A stretch of DNA of 64,000 nt from Streptomyces mirabilis (GTDB taxonomy: Bacteria > Actinomycetota > Actinomycetes > Streptomycetales > Streptomycetaceae), in the NCBI RefSeq assembly GCF_018310535.1, contig NZ_CP074102.1:2232001-2296000 (forward strand). Direction: 5' to 3'. Position 1 is the stretch's first letter, and every line of letters begins with the position of its first letter. A program made the translations under genes and the position numbers. A model generated the notes under the pieces. It saw nothing but the letters and a program-made list of their open reading frames with translations. It did not search any database and was not told the origin of the DNA. Positions 35,947-45,034 of this stretch are shown here, piece by piece.

Positions 35947-37536
35947 TTACTGCGGGGGGTTGCCGTGCTTGCGGGAGGGCAGGTCCGCGTGCTTGGACTG
36001 CAGCATGGCCAGGGAGCGGATCAGCACCTCGCGGGTCTCCGCCGGGTCGATGACGTCGTCGACCAGGCCCCGCTCTGCCGCGTAGTAGGGGTGCATGAGT
36101 TCGGCCTTGTACTCCTTGACCATGCGTACGCGCATGGCCTCGGGGTCGGCGGCCTCGGCGATCTGCCGGCGGAAGATGACGTTGGCCGCACCTTCCGCAC
36201 CCATCACGGCGATCTCGTTGGTGGGCCAGGCGTAGGTGAGGTCGGCCCCGATGGACTGGCTGTCCATGACGATGTAGGCACCTCCGTACGCCTTGCGCAG
36301 GATGAGCGAGATCCGCGGCACCGTCGCGTTGCAGTACGCGTACAGCAGCTTGGCGCCGTGCCTGATGATCCCGCCGTGCTCCTGGTCAACCCCGGGCAGG
36401 AATCCGGGAACGTCCAGGAGGGTGACGATCGGAATATTAAAAGCGTCACACATCTGGACAAAGCGCGCAGCTTTTTCGGAGGCCTCGATGTCCAGCACGC
36501 CCGCGAGGGACTGCGGCTGGTTGGCGACGATGCCCACCACCTGGCCGTCCAGACGGGCCAGCGCGCAGATGATGTTGCGGGCCCAGCGCTCGTGGACCTC
36601 CAGGTAGTCGCCGTCGTCGACGAGTTCCTCGATGACCTTCGTCATGTCGTAGGGCCGGTTGCCGTCCGCCGGGACCAGGTCCAGGAGGACGTCCGAACGG
36701 CGGTCCGCGGGGTCCTGCGAAGCCACGTGCGGCGGGTTCTCGCGGTTGTTCTGCGGGAGCATCGACAGGAGGTAGCGGACCTCCGCGATGCAGGTCTCCT
36801 CGTCGTCGTACGCGAAGTGACAGACGCCGGAGGTCTCCGCGTGGACGTCGGCGCCGCCGAGCCCGTTCTGGGTGATCTCCTCGCCGGTGACCGCCTTGAC
36901 GACGTCGGGGCCGGTGATGAACATCTGCGAGGTCTCGCGGACCATGAAGACGAAGTCCGTCAGGGCGGGGCTGTAGGCGGCGCCGCCCGCGCACGGGCCG
37001 AGCATCACGCTGATCTGCGGGATGACGCCGGAGGCCTTGGTGTTGCGCTGGAAGATGCCGCCGTACCCGGCGAGCGCGCTCACGCCCTCCTGGATGCGGG
37101 CGCCCGCGCCGTCGTTGAGGGAGACCAGCGGCGCGCCGGCCGCGATGGCCATGTCCATGATCTTGTGGATCTTCGTGGCGTGGGCCTCGCCCAGCGCGCC
37201 GCCGAAGATGCGGAAGTCGTGCGCGTAGACGAAGACCGTGCGGCCCTCCACCGTGCCCCAGCCGGTGATGACACCGTCGGTGTACGGCTTCTTGGCCTCC
37301 AGGCCGAACCCGGTCGCCCGGTGCCGGCGCAGCTGCTCGACCTCCTGGAAGGACCCGGGGTCGAGAAGCAGCTCGATGCGCTCCCGGGCGGTCAGCTTGC
37401 CCTTGGCGTGCTGCGCCTCGGTCGCCTTCTCGCTGGGTCCTCGCAGCGCCGCCGCACGAATCGCGTGCAGTTCGGCCACGCGCCCGCGTGCGTCCGTGGG
37501 TTCGCCTGAGGGTGCGGCCTCATCCAAAACGGTCAT
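35947..37536 (-). CDS. accB: acyl-CoA carboxylase beta (carboxyltransferase) subunit
   Basis: The enzyme transfers CO2 from biotin to acetyl- or propionyl-CoA for fatty acid and polyketide precursors. The 529-residue protein has KGKLTARERIELLLDPGSFQE, in two blocks, near its start and the two crotonase-fold oxyanion regions (SLNDGAGARIQEGV, GPCAGGAAYSPALTDF; later FLPGVDQEHGGIIRHGAKLL and KAYGGAYIVMDS). ATG 37536 has no ribosome site but TATGGT lies six bases upstream, so the message may be leaderless. Confidence 0.94.
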   Translation of the reverse strand: MTVLDEAAPSGEPTDARGRVAELHAIRAAALRGPSEKATEAQHAKGKLTARERIELLLDPGSFQEVEQLRRHRATGFGLEAKKPYTDGVITGWGTVEGRTVFVYAHDFRIFGGALGEAHATKIHKIMDMAIAAGAPLVSLNDGAGARIQEGVSALAGYGGIFQRNTKASGVIPQISVMLGPCAGGAAYSPALTDFVFMVRETSQMFITGPDVVKAVTGEEITQNGLGGADVHAETSGVCHFAYDDEETCIAEVRYLLSMLPQNNRENPPHVASQDPADRRSDVLLDLVPADGNRPYDMTKVIEELVDDGDYLEVHERWARNIICALARLDGQVVGIVANQPQSLAGVLDIEASEKAARFVQMCDAFNIPIVTLLDVPGFLPGVDQEHGGIIRHGAKLLYAYCNATVPRISLILRKAYGGAYIVMDSQSIGADLTYAWPTNEIAVMGAEGAANVIFRRQIAEAADPEAMRVRMVKEYKAELMHPYYAAERGLVDDVIDPAETREVLIRSLAMLQSKHADLPSRKHGNPPQ

Positions 37537-38023
37537 GTAGCGACCATACGAAGTCGAACAAGAAAAGCGGGCCGTCGACTCCGTACAGTCTCCGGCCTGT
37601 TTTCCTGGTACCCCTGAACAGAACCGCGACGGCATGCAGGCGATCTGACTGCTCAGAGGGCATCTGGCTTGTAGAGGTCACACAAAGCCGCGGGCTGAGA
37701 GCCCGCTCACATTCGTGAGGGTCCCATGCCATCCCTAGAGTGACACGGAGCCTTGGACGAGACCCGTTCGGCGTACACCGGGCCATCGGCCCGACCCGCG
37801 TCCAGGTGTATCAGCCCGCGGTCCGAAACGTGGACCGGCCGGTACCGGGCGGCCTTGGAGGCGAGGATACGCAGGCCGTCACGACCTCTTCGGCTTCCAC
37901 AAGACGCCGCGCGGCCAGCACCCACGCGTGATCACGGCCGTCACCGCGCGAGAGCGGGGGGTGACCATCAGGAAGCGTGTCGGCGAACCGCGACGTAACG
38001 TCGTAAACACATGGCGGATGATG

Positions 38024-38052
38024 TTGAAACTTGAACGGAATAGGTCTACTGT
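38024..38052 (+). promoter_or_regulatory. promoter of the YceI gene
   Basis: TTGAAA (38024-38029) and TACTGT (38047-38052) are 17 bp apart, a good principal-sigma promoter. Overlapping GTTGAA and TTGAAC words suggest a regulator site at the -35. Confidence 0.75.
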
Positions 38053-38068
38053 CTCCCTTGTTGGCCTC

Positions 38069-38082
38069 GTTGAATCTTCAAC
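38069..38082. promoter_or_regulatory. perfect 14-bp palindrome downstream of the promoter
   Basis: GTTGAATCTTCAAC is a perfect palindrome just downstream of the predicted transcription start. MarR-type regulators often bind TTGAA-N-TTCAA sites in front of YceI genes. No such regulator gene is adjacent, so the binding protein is inferred. Confidence 0.7.
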
Positions 38083-38145
38083 AAACTCTCTGCCGCGGCT
38101 CTCGACTCCCGACGAAACCGCGACCCGTCCCCCTAGGAGCACGTC

Positions 38146-38760
38146 ATGGGCATCTTCGGCCGCAAGACCACCGAGACCCCCGCCGCCGCGACCACGACCC
38201 CCGCCGCTGTGAGCCCCGAACTCGCGGCGCTCACCGGCGACTACACGATCGACCCGTCCCACTCGGAGATCGGTTTCGTCGCCCGTCACGCGATGGTGAC
38301 GAACGTCAAGGGCTACTTCAAGGACTTCGACGGCACCCTGCACCTGGACGGCACGGACCCGTCCAAGTCCACCGCCACGATCGACGTCAAGATGGAGAGC
38401 ATCGAGACGGGCTCCGCGGACCGTGACGGCCACCTGAAGAGCTCCGACTTCTTCAAGATCGACGAGTTCCCGACGATGACCTTCCGCTCCACCAAGGCGG
38501 AGGCCCTGGGCGGCGACGACTACCGGATCACCGGCGACCTGTCGATCCTCGGCGTTACCAAGCCGCTCTCCATCGACCTGGAGTTCAACGGCTCCGCGAA
38601 GGACCCCTTCGGCAACGAGCGCGTCGGCTTCGAGGGCAAGGCGGAGATCCTGCGCTCCGAGTGGGGCCTCACCTGGAACGCGGCCCTGGAGACCGGTGGC
38701 GTCCTCGTCTCCGACAAGATCAAGCTCACCTTCGACATCTCGGCGATCAAGAAGGCCTGA
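38146..38760 (+). CDS. YceI-family lipid-binding-like protein
   Basis: The 204-residue protein has a Thr/Ala-rich head without a signal peptide, then the YceI beta-barrel (GDYTIDPSHSEIGFVARHAM, DVKMESIETGSADRDGHL, FRITGDLSI-like strands, LGVTKPLSIDLEFNG). YceI folds bind long isoprenoid or lipid chains. AGGAG precedes ATG 38146. It is a single gene with its own promoter and terminator. Confidence 0.94.
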   Translation: MGIFGRKTTETPAAATTTPAAVSPELAALTGDYTIDPSHSEIGFVARHAMVTNVKGYFKDFDGTLHLDGTDPSKSTATIDVKMESIETGSADRDGHLKSSDFFKIDEFPTMTFRSTKAEALGGDDYRITGDLSILGVTKPLSIDLEFNGSAKDPFGNERVGFEGKAEILRSEWGLTWNAALETGGVLVSDKIKLTFDISAIKKA

Positions 38761-38790
38761 TCCGTCGACTCCCGCCGGTGCCCTGAGCGT

Positions 38791-38825
38791 GCCCGCCCTC
38801 TGACTCCCCCAGCGGGAGGGCGGGC
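38791..38825 (+). terminator. hairpin after the YceI gene
   Basis: GCCCGCCCTC and GAGGGCGGGC form a 10-bp stem with a 15-nt loop between convergent genes. There is no T-run. Confidence 0.65.
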
Positions 38826-38871
38826 GCTCGGCATGCCCGCGTACGTCGCTCCGCCGCCGAGTCAAGCCGAG

Positions 38872-39576
38872 TTAATCGGGTGGGTTCGGGTGGGCCAGGC
38901 CGAGGTCGTAGGCGAGGATGACCGCCTGGACGCGGTCGCGGGCTCCCACTTTCGCCAGGACCCGGCCGACATGGGTCTTCACGGTGGATTCCGCGACGAC
39001 CAGACGCTCGGCGATCTCGCTGTTGCTCCAGCCCTGGCCGATGGCGACGAAGATCTCGTACTCCCGCTCGGTGAGAGCGCGCACCCGGGGGTCGTCCGCC
39101 GTCCTTGGACCCGACCCACCCGGCTGATCCGCCTGGCCCGGCGAATCCCGGGGCAGGTGCTTGGCGTAGGTATCGAGGAGGCGGCGGGTCAGTGCGGGGG
39201 CGATCACCGCGTCGCCCGCCGCGACCGCGCGGATGCCCGCCAGCAGTTCCTCGGGGTGGGCGTCCTTGAGGAGGAATCCGCTGGCTCCCGCGCGCAGCGC
39301 CGCGTGGGCGTATTCGTCCAGGTCGAACGTGGTCAGGATGAGGACGCGGGAGCGGTCACCGGAGGCGACCACCCGACGGGTGGCCTCGATGCCGTCCATG
39401 CCGGGCATCCGTACGTCCATGAGGATCACGTCCGGGCGCAGTTCGGCGGCCCTGCGCACGGCGTCGGCGCCGTGGGCCGCCTCGCCGACGACCTCGGTGT
39501 CGGGGGTGCTCTCCAGGAGCATCCGGAAGCCGAGACGTTGCAGTGGCTGATCGTCCACGATGAGCACGGTGGTCAC
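38872..39576 (-). CDS. LuxR/NarL-type response regulator
   Basis: The 234-residue protein has a receiver domain (VLIVDDQ at the start, phospho-acceptor Asp54 in [12 protein letters not shown], and [10 protein letters not shown]) and a C-terminal HTH ([30 protein letters not shown] in two adjoining blocks, then [22 protein letters not shown] in further blocks). GTG 39576 overlaps the kinase stop by 4 bp, so the pair is coupled. It probably regulates the ABC exporter just upstream on the same strand. Confidence 0.95.
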   Translation of the reverse strand: MTTVLIVDDQPLQRLGFRMLLESTPDTEVVGEAAHGADAVRRAAELRPDVILMDVRMPGMDGIEATRRVVASGDRSRVLILTTFDLDEYAHAALRAGASGFLLKDAHPEELLAGIRAVAAGDAVIAPALTRRLLDTYAKHLPRDSPGQADQPGGSGPRTADDPRVRALTEREYEIFVAIGQGWSNSEIAERLVVAESTVKTHVGRVLAKVGARDRVQAVILAYDLGLAHPNPPD

Positions 39577-40946
39577 ACCGCACCGCCCGTGGCGGCCGGC
39601 GGGGTGGCATCGGTCTCGGTCTCGGCCAGGGGAGTGAGGTCGAGGTTGGCCCGCACCGTCCATCCTCCGCCCGGGGCGGGTCCTGCGGTGACGGTCCCGC
39701 TGTAGAGGGCTGCGCGTTCTCTCATGCCGGCGAGTCCGTGTCCTTCCTCCTGAGGCGGCCCCGGACGGACGGTACCGTCGCCCCGGCCGGTGTCGTGGAC
39801 GTCGATGTGCAGCCGCGTGTCCTTGACGCCGACCGCGAGTTCGACGCGGGTGTCGTGGCCCGCGTGCTTGAGGGCGTTGGTGAGTGCTTCCTGCACTATG
39901 CGGTACACCGTCAGCTGGACCCCGCGGTCCAGGGTGTCCAGCTCGCCGCCCGTGCGGTAGACGACCTGGGGACCGGCGGCGCGGATCCGGGCGCACAGGG
40001 CGTCGATGTCCCCGATGCCCGGCTGGGGACTGAGCTGGGGCGCGGCGGGGGTCTGGGTCTGCTCGCGCAGCACGCCGAGCATGCGGCGCAGTTCGCCCAG
40101 TGCCTGACGCCCGGTGTCACCGATGAGCAGCAGGGCCTGCTTGCCGCGTTCCGGTGCGATGTCGGTCGCGTACGCGCCACCGTCGGCGAGCGTGATGATG
40201 ACGGAGAGGTTGTGCCCGACGATGTCGTGCATCTCGCGGGCCACCCGGGTGCGTTCGGCGGCGGCGGCGAGCTTGCTGCGCTGGTCGCGTTCGATCTCCA
40301 GGCGGGTCGCGCGGTCGCGCAGGACGGCGAGCTGGGCGCGCCGGATGCGTACGGCCAGACCCAGCGCGACCGCCGCGGTGATCGTGCTGAACAGGAAGAA
40401 CAGCGCGTCCAGGACGGACACCGCGGACGGCAGCCGCAGGGCGACAAGGCCGAGGGCGGCCGCGGTGACCGCGCAGGCCACGGGCAGCCGCCGGAGCTGT
40501 CCGTGCAGCACCAGGCTGTAGAGGGCGATCAGCAGGGCGACATCGGCGCGCAGCCAGACTCCCAGCGCCACCTGGAGGAAGAGCACCGCGGCGATCACTA
40601 CGAAGGCGAGTGACGGCCTTCGGCGCCGCCACAGCAGCGGCAGGACCAGTCCGGCCTGCAGCGCGACGGTCACCGGCCAGGGCAGGTGGGTGACCTGGGT
40701 GTCGAAGGCGTGCCGTCGGCCGTCGCCGTCGTGCACCAGGTCCGGCACGCAGAACATCAGCGCCACAACCACGATCACGCTCGTGTCCAGGACCCATGGA
40801 TGGTTCCGGTCGCCCTGCTTGAGCCGTCGGCCGAGCTGGGACAGCCCACGGGCCAGGGGGTGGTTCCACGGGAGCTCCGCCTCCGCGAGGGGCAGGTCGG
40901 AGGGTGCCCCTGGGTGGGCGGTGTCGTCGATGCTCATGGGGGTCAC
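39573..40946 (-). CDS. NarL-group sensor histidine kinase
   Basis: The 457-residue protein has four to six predicted membrane segments between residues 50 and 200, a HisKA_3 H-box with His240 (RVAREMHDIVGHNLSVI), and an HATPase domain (EALTNALKHAG, VHDTGRGDG, GHGLAGMRERAALYSG). There is no large extracytoplasmic domain, as in intramembrane-sensing kinases next to ABC exporters. GTG 40946 is used; an in-frame ATG lies at 40937. Confidence 0.94.
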   Translation of the reverse strand: MTPMSIDDTAHPGAPSDLPLAEAELPWNHPLARGLSQLGRRLKQGDRNHPWVLDTSVIVVVALMFCVPDLVHDGDGRRHAFDTQVTHLPWPVTVALQAGLVLPLLWRRRRPSLAFVVIAAVLFLQVALGVWLRADVALLIALYSLVLHGQLRRLPVACAVTAAALGLVALRLPSAVSVLDALFFLFSTITAAVALGLAVRIRRAQLAVLRDRATRLEIERDQRSKLAAAAERTRVAREMHDIVGHNLSVIITLADGGAYATDIAPERGKQALLLIGDTGRQALGELRRMLGVLREQTQTPAAPQLSPQPGIGDIDALCARIRAAGPQVVYRTGGELDTLDRGVQLTVYRIVQEALTNALKHAGHDTRVELAVGVKDTRLHIDVHDTGRGDGTVRPGPPQEEGHGLAGMRERAALYSGTVTAGPAPGGGWTVRANLDLTPLAETETDATPPAATGGAV

Positions 40947-41041
40947 TGGTCCGCGTTCATGGGTATCACCTGTCCATTGTGTGTCCGGCCGCCTTCCCGT
41001 CCGCGTGTATCTCCGGGTGTCTCTCCAACAGGCGTCAGGCG

Positions 41042-41890
41042 TCAGGCGTCAGTGCGCAGGAGGCGGTAGGCGGCGCCCGCCAGGGCGAGCACGGTCCAGC
41101 CGAGGAAGACCAGGAGCCCGGCCGTGGGCGCGAGGGTCGTCGAGTCGTGGGTGAGCGCGAACATCGACTGACCCGCGTTGCTGGGCAGGTACGGGCTGAT
41201 GTTGTCCTGCCACGAGGTGGGCAGCAGCGAGATCAGGCCGGGGATCAGCATCAGCGAGGCGACCAGGACCGATATGCCGCCGGCGACCGAGCGCAGCAGG
41301 GCACCCAGGGCGGTGCCGATCACGCCGACCAGGCCGAGGTAGAGGCCCGCGCCCAGCAGGCTGCGCACGACACCGGAGTGGGAGATCGTGAGGGCCGCGG
41401 GGGTACCGGAGACTATCCCGCTGGTGATCATGAACGCGACGAAGACGCCGATGGTGGAGACGACCAGGGCGACCAGTCCGAACACCGACGCCTTGGACCA
41501 CAGCACCGGCAGGCGGCGCGGGACGGCGGCCAGGGTGGAGCGGATCATGCCGGTGGAGTACTCGCCGGCGGTGACCAGCACGCCCAGGACGCCGAGCGCC
41601 AGCTGGGCGAAGTTCGTGCCGAACACGGAAAGGCTGAGCGCGGTGGCCGTGGCGTCGTCCGGGCGCAGCCGCTCACCGGAGTTGATCTGGGACTTGTAGT
41701 GCGCGGCGGCGATCACGCCGAACGCGACCAGGAACAGCAGGCCCAGACCGAGGGTGATCCACGTGGAGCGCAGCGACCACAGCTTGGCCCACTCCGAGCG
41801 CAGTACGCGTCGGCCGGTGACCTTGTACTCCGGACGTGCCGTCCGCGCCGGTGCGGGCGCGGAGCTGTCGGTGACGGTGATGGTGCTCAT
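41042..41890 (-). CDS. ABC-2 type transporter permease
   Basis: The 282-residue protein has a cytoplasmic head, then SEWAKLWSLRSTWITL and six hydrophobic segments typical of ABC-2 exporters of antibiotics or lipids. Its stop codon lies in three tandem copies of GCGTCAG (about 41033-41053). The start overlaps the ATPase stop by 4 bp. Substrate unknown; the adjacent two-component system suggests an inducible drug or peptide. Confidence 0.92.
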   Translation of the reverse strand: MSTITVTDSSAPAPARTARPEYKVTGRRVLRSEWAKLWSLRSTWITLGLGLLFLVAFGVIAAAHYKSQINSGERLRPDDATATALSLSVFGTNFAQLALGVLGVLVTAGEYSTGMIRSTLAAVPRRLPVLWSKASVFGLVALVVSTIGVFVAFMITSGIVSGTPAALTISHSGVVRSLLGAGLYLGLVGVIGTALGALLRSVAGGISVLVASLMLIPGLISLLPTSWQDNISPYLPSNAGQSMFALTHDSTTLAPTAGLLVFLGWTVLALAGAAYRLLRTDA

Positions 41891-42822
41891 GCCGCCCTCC
41901 CGGGGGCCTCGACGGTGGCGGTGGCGTGGTACTCGACGGCGTCACGGGTCAGGTCCATGAACGCCTGTTCCAGCGAGACGGTCCGGGAGCTGAGCTCGAA
42001 GAGGGGGATGCCGTGTTCGGCGGCCTTGAGACCGATGGCCCGCGCGGACAGGCCCGTCACGTGCAGCTCCTCGGAGCCGACCTCGCCGGTGATCTCGACG
42101 CCGGGGCCGGCCAGGACCTCGCGCAGGCGGGCCGACTGGTCGGATGCCACGGTCACGGTGTCACCGCCCGCCTGCTGGACCAGCTCCTGCACGGTGGTGT
42201 CGGCGAGCAGGCGACCACGGCCGACGACGATCAGGTGGTCGGCGACCAGTGCCATCTCGCTCATCAGGTGCGAGGAGACGAAGACCGTACGGCCGTCCGC
42301 CGCGAGTCCGGTCAGGAGGTTGCGGATCCACAGCACGCCCTCGGGGTCCAGTCCGTTGACCGGCTCGTCGAGCATGATGGTGGCCGGGTCGCCGAGGAGC
42401 GCAGCGGCGATGCCCAGCCGCTGGCCCATGCCGAGGGAGAAGGCGCCCGCGCGCTTCTTGGCCACGGACTGCAGACCGGTCAGCTCGATGACCTCTTCCA
42501 CCCGGCGGCGCGGAATGCCGTGGGTGTAGGCCTGCGCCATCAGGTGGTCGAACGCGGAGCGGCCCGGGTGGATCGACTTTGCCTCCAGCAGCGCGCCGAC
42601 CTCCTGAAGCGGCGCGGTGTGCTCGGCGTAGTGCTTGCCGTTGACCGTCACGCTGCCGCCGGACGGCGCGTCCAGTCCGACGATCATGCGCATGGTGGTG
42701 GACTTGCCCGCGCCGTTCGGGCCCAGGAAGCCGGTGACCGTGCCGGGCTTGACGACGAAGTCGAGCCGGTCGACCGCCGTCTTCTCCCCGTACCGCTTCG
42801 TCAGCTGATGTGCCTCGATCAT
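41887..42822 (-). CDS. ABC transporter ATP-binding protein
   Basis: The 311-residue protein has Walker A GPNGAGKST, a signature FSLGMGQRLGIA, Walker B TIMLDEPVNGLDPEG and the H-loop VSSHLMSEM. The domain after residue 220 is the short C-terminal regulatory part of drug exporter ATPases. ATG 42822 follows GAGGGAAG; the upstream frame to 42987 is not coding-like. Confidence 0.95.
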   Translation of the reverse strand: MIEAHQLTKRYGEKTAVDRLDFVVKPGTVTGFLGPNGAGKSTTMRMIVGLDAPSGGSVTVNGKHYAEHTAPLQEVGALLEAKSIHPGRSAFDHLMAQAYTHGIPRRRVEEVIELTGLQSVAKKRAGAFSLGMGQRLGIAAALLGDPATIMLDEPVNGLDPEGVLWIRNLLTGLAADGRTVFVSSHLMSEMALVADHLIVVGRGRLLADTTVQELVQQAGGDTVTVASDQSARLREVLAGPGVEITGEVGSEELHVTGLSARAIGLKAAEHGIPLFELSSRTVSLEQAFMDLTRDAVEYHATATVEAPGRAA

Positions 42823-43036
42823 CGTTCTTCCCTCACGCTCGGGGGGTCTGACCCCGCCAGACTGCTCACTCGCCACGCTAGGGGCCCGCGGGCCGGGATC
42901 CGTGGTACCCGGGAGCTCAATGAGGTGCGGCCCGTAGTACCGAGGTACCACGGGGCCACGCGTGGGGGATGACGTCACCTCCCGCATACGCCCTGGTGGT
43001 TACGGAGGTAGCGGGCCCTCCCCTACAGTCGCCCGC

Positions 43037-43696
43037 GTGACTGATCTCGCCTACCTTGCCGCCGTCCGGGAGTCGTACGACAGGGTGGCCGCCGACTACG
43101 CCGAACAGGTCAAGACCCCGGCGCAGCTGGATCCGCTGTCCCGCGCGATGCTCGTCGCGTTCGCCGAGACGGTGCGGACGGCCGACGCCGGCGCCCTCGC
43201 GGACCTGGGATGCGGGCCCGGCCTGGTGACGGCCTACCTCGCCGAGCTGGGGGTGCCCACGTTCGGCATCGACCTCTCCCCCGCGATGGTCGAACTGGCC
43301 CGTCGGGCCAACCCCGGTCTGCGTTTCACCGTCGGGTCGATGACCGAGCTGCCTCTCGAGGACGACGGACTCGGCGGCATCCTCGCCTACTACTCCGTCC
43401 ACCACACGCCACCGGAGTTGTTGCCGGTCGTGTTCGCCGAGTTCCGTCGCACGCTCGCGCCCGGCGGCCGTCTGATGATCGCCGGCTATGTGGGGGCCGG
43501 AGAACGTCTGCGTCCCACGCAGGCGTACGGGGGCCATCCGGTGTCCTTCGAGTCCTACCTGGTGCCGCCGGACCGGGTGGCCGAGCTGTTGAAGCAGGCC
43601 GGGCTCGTCGTCACCGCGCGGCTGGTGCAGGAGCCCGGCGAAGGAGCCAAGAGGACGGTCGCCACATTCCTCGCCCGAAAGCCGGAACGGTCATGA
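43037..43696 (+). CDS. SAM-dependent class I methyltransferase
   Basis: The 219-residue protein has motif [21 protein letters not shown], the acidic strand-2 residue in [15 protein letters not shown], and [15 protein letters not shown] and [11 protein letters not shown] blocks. Substrate is unknown. GTG 43037 puts the first helix ([20 protein letters not shown]) in its usual place. It is divergent from the ABC exporter genes and convergent with the DUF4180 gene. Confidence 0.92.
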   Translation: MTDLAYLAAVRESYDRVAADYAEQVKTPAQLDPLSRAMLVAFAETVRTADAGALADLGCGPGLVTAYLAELGVPTFGIDLSPAMVELARRANPGLRFTVGSMTELPLEDDGLGGILAYYSVHHTPPELLPVVFAEFRRTLAPGGRLMIAGYVGAGERLRPTQAYGGHPVSFESYLVPPDRVAELLKQAGLVVTARLVQEPGEGAKRTVATFLARKPERS

Positions 43697-43760
43697 GGTC
43701 GGATTCCGACAACGCCACGGCACAACACGCCCAGCCCTTCAGCCAGTGGCCCTTCCGCCG

Positions 43761-44123
43761 TCAGCCCTTCAGCCGTTCGCGCAGTTCCTCGACATCGGTG
43801 AGGAACCAGGTCTGTCGCCCCCGGTTGCACTCACGGACGAAGTCCCGCAGCGCCGAACTGGCCTCCGTGTGACGGGAGATGTCTCCGAGGACGACGAGTG
43901 CCACTCGGTAGTTGGCGAACTTCTGGACGATGTCACCGGCCACGCGGGTACGCAGCTGAAAGAACGTCTCGTCGAGCCGCTCGGCGGGAATGACCACCCA
44001 CTGGGCACCCTGGTAGGCGGCGTTCCCGATGAGATCCAGGGCGTCGCCCTCGCCTCCGATGGTCTCGCCCTCGGCGGCACACATCATCACGGGCACGTCA
44101 TGGATCGTCTGCAGGGTGCTCAT
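43761..44123 (-). CDS. DUF4180-type protein
   Basis: The 120-residue protein has the pattern AAYQGAQWVVIPAERLDETF, then RVAGDIVQKFANYRVALVVLGD and FVRECNRGRQTWFL, which I recognise as the DUF4180 family (a small STAS-like or alpha/beta fold of unknown function). ATG 44123 has no clear ribosome site. It stands alone, 50 bp downstream of the permease gene on the same strand. Confidence 0.8.
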   Translation of the reverse strand: MSTLQTIHDVPVMMCAAEGETIGGEGDALDLIGNAAYQGAQWVVIPAERLDETFFQLRTRVAGDIVQKFANYRVALVVLGDISRHTEASSALRDFVRECNRGRQTWFLTDVEELRERLKG

Positions 44124-44173
44124 GAAGATCGAGGCTAGGCGTGAAGGCGCCCTCCGGGCCACGCATTTCCCGG

Positions 44174-45034
44174 CTACGCGTCCCGGCGTGCGAATATCGC
44201 ACCGCCCACCAGCAGCACCCCCAGCGCGTACGCCGCCAGAACCCCCAGCCCCGGCCAGGGGCCGATCGGCAGGCGGGTGAGGTCCTTCGTCGCGCGGATG
44301 GCGAGGCCCGCCGGCATGGGGGCCCAGCGCTCGAGGCGGACCTTCCAGGTGGGTGAGCCCAGGAGGTCGGACATGAGCGGGACCACGTAGAGGATTCCCA
44401 GGCCCGTGGTGATCGCCGCCGCGCTGTCGCGGAGCAGCACCGCCAGCCCCAGGCCCAGGAAGGCTATGAGGATCAGGCAGAGGGTGGAGCCGAAGGCGGC
44501 GCGGAGGGTGGGGGTGTCGGTGAGGGAGAGGAGGGGGTAGCCCGCCTCGGGGGTGAAGCCGTTGGCCAGGAGGATCCAGCGGGCCGTGGCGAGGGAGGCG
44601 AGGATCGCCGTGCCGGCCGCGATGCCCGTCGCCGCGGCCAGCACCGCCGCCTTCGACACCAGGACCGTCGCCCGGCGCGGGATCGCCGTCAGCGTCGTCC
44701 GTACCGTGCCCGTGCCGTACTCCGCCCCCATCGACAGGGCGCCCAGGACGAGGACGATCGCCTGGCCGAGCCACATACCCGTCAGGGCGAGCTTCACCGT
44801 GTCCTCGTGACAGGCCGCGGCACTCGCGCACTCGCGGGTGCTGACCGAGGACACCGCGGCCGTGCCCACGGCGAAGGTCAGGGCCACCGTGGCGGCCAGC
44901 AGCAGCCAGCTGCTGGGCAGCGTGCGGAGTTTGGTCCACTCGGCGTGGAGTGTGCGAAGTGCGGCCTGTGCGGGGTGGGCACGGAGCGAGGGCCCTGCGG
45001 GGTGGGCGCGGAGTACCGGCCGTGCGCGCCTCAT
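44174..45034 (-). CDS. ABC-2 type permease, second exporter
   Basis: The 286-residue permease begins with an Arg-rich head holding a small repeat (LRAHPAGPSLRAHPAQAALR), then HAEWTKLRTLPSSWLLLAATVALTF and six hydrophobic segments. A paired C-type loop (SVSTRECASAAACHED) lies outside the membrane. ATGA overlaps the upstream permease stop. It is the third gene of a three-gene exporter operon (ATPase, large permease, small permease). Confidence 0.9.
   Translation of the reverse strand: MRRARPVLRAHPAGPSLRAHPAQAALRTLHAEWTKLRTLPSSWLLLAATVALTFAVGTAAVSSVSTRECASAAACHEDTVKLALTGMWLGQAIVLVLGALSMGAEYGTGTVRTTLTAIPRRATVLVSKAAVLAAATGIAAGTAILASLATARWILLANGFTPEAGYPLLSLTDTPTLRAAFGSTLCLILIAFLGLGLAVLLRDSAAAITTGLGILYVVPLMSDLLGSPTWKVRLERWAPMPAGLAIRATKDLTRLPIGPWPGLGVLAAYALGVLLVGGAIFARRDA

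Larger units (their letters stand above)
37537..38145. other. 609-bp intergenic region between accB and the YceI gene
   Basis: No supported gene is seen. It holds a small hairpin (GCGGGCT-GAG-AGCCCGC, 37690-37706) of unknown use, and the YceI promoter and palindromes near its right end. Open frames here are short, Arg-rich and without ribosome sites. Confidence 0.6.

Noticed and set aside
37707..37998. Short frames in the accB-yceI gap
   Set aside because: Arg/Pro/Thr-rich with no start signals; treated as noncoding.
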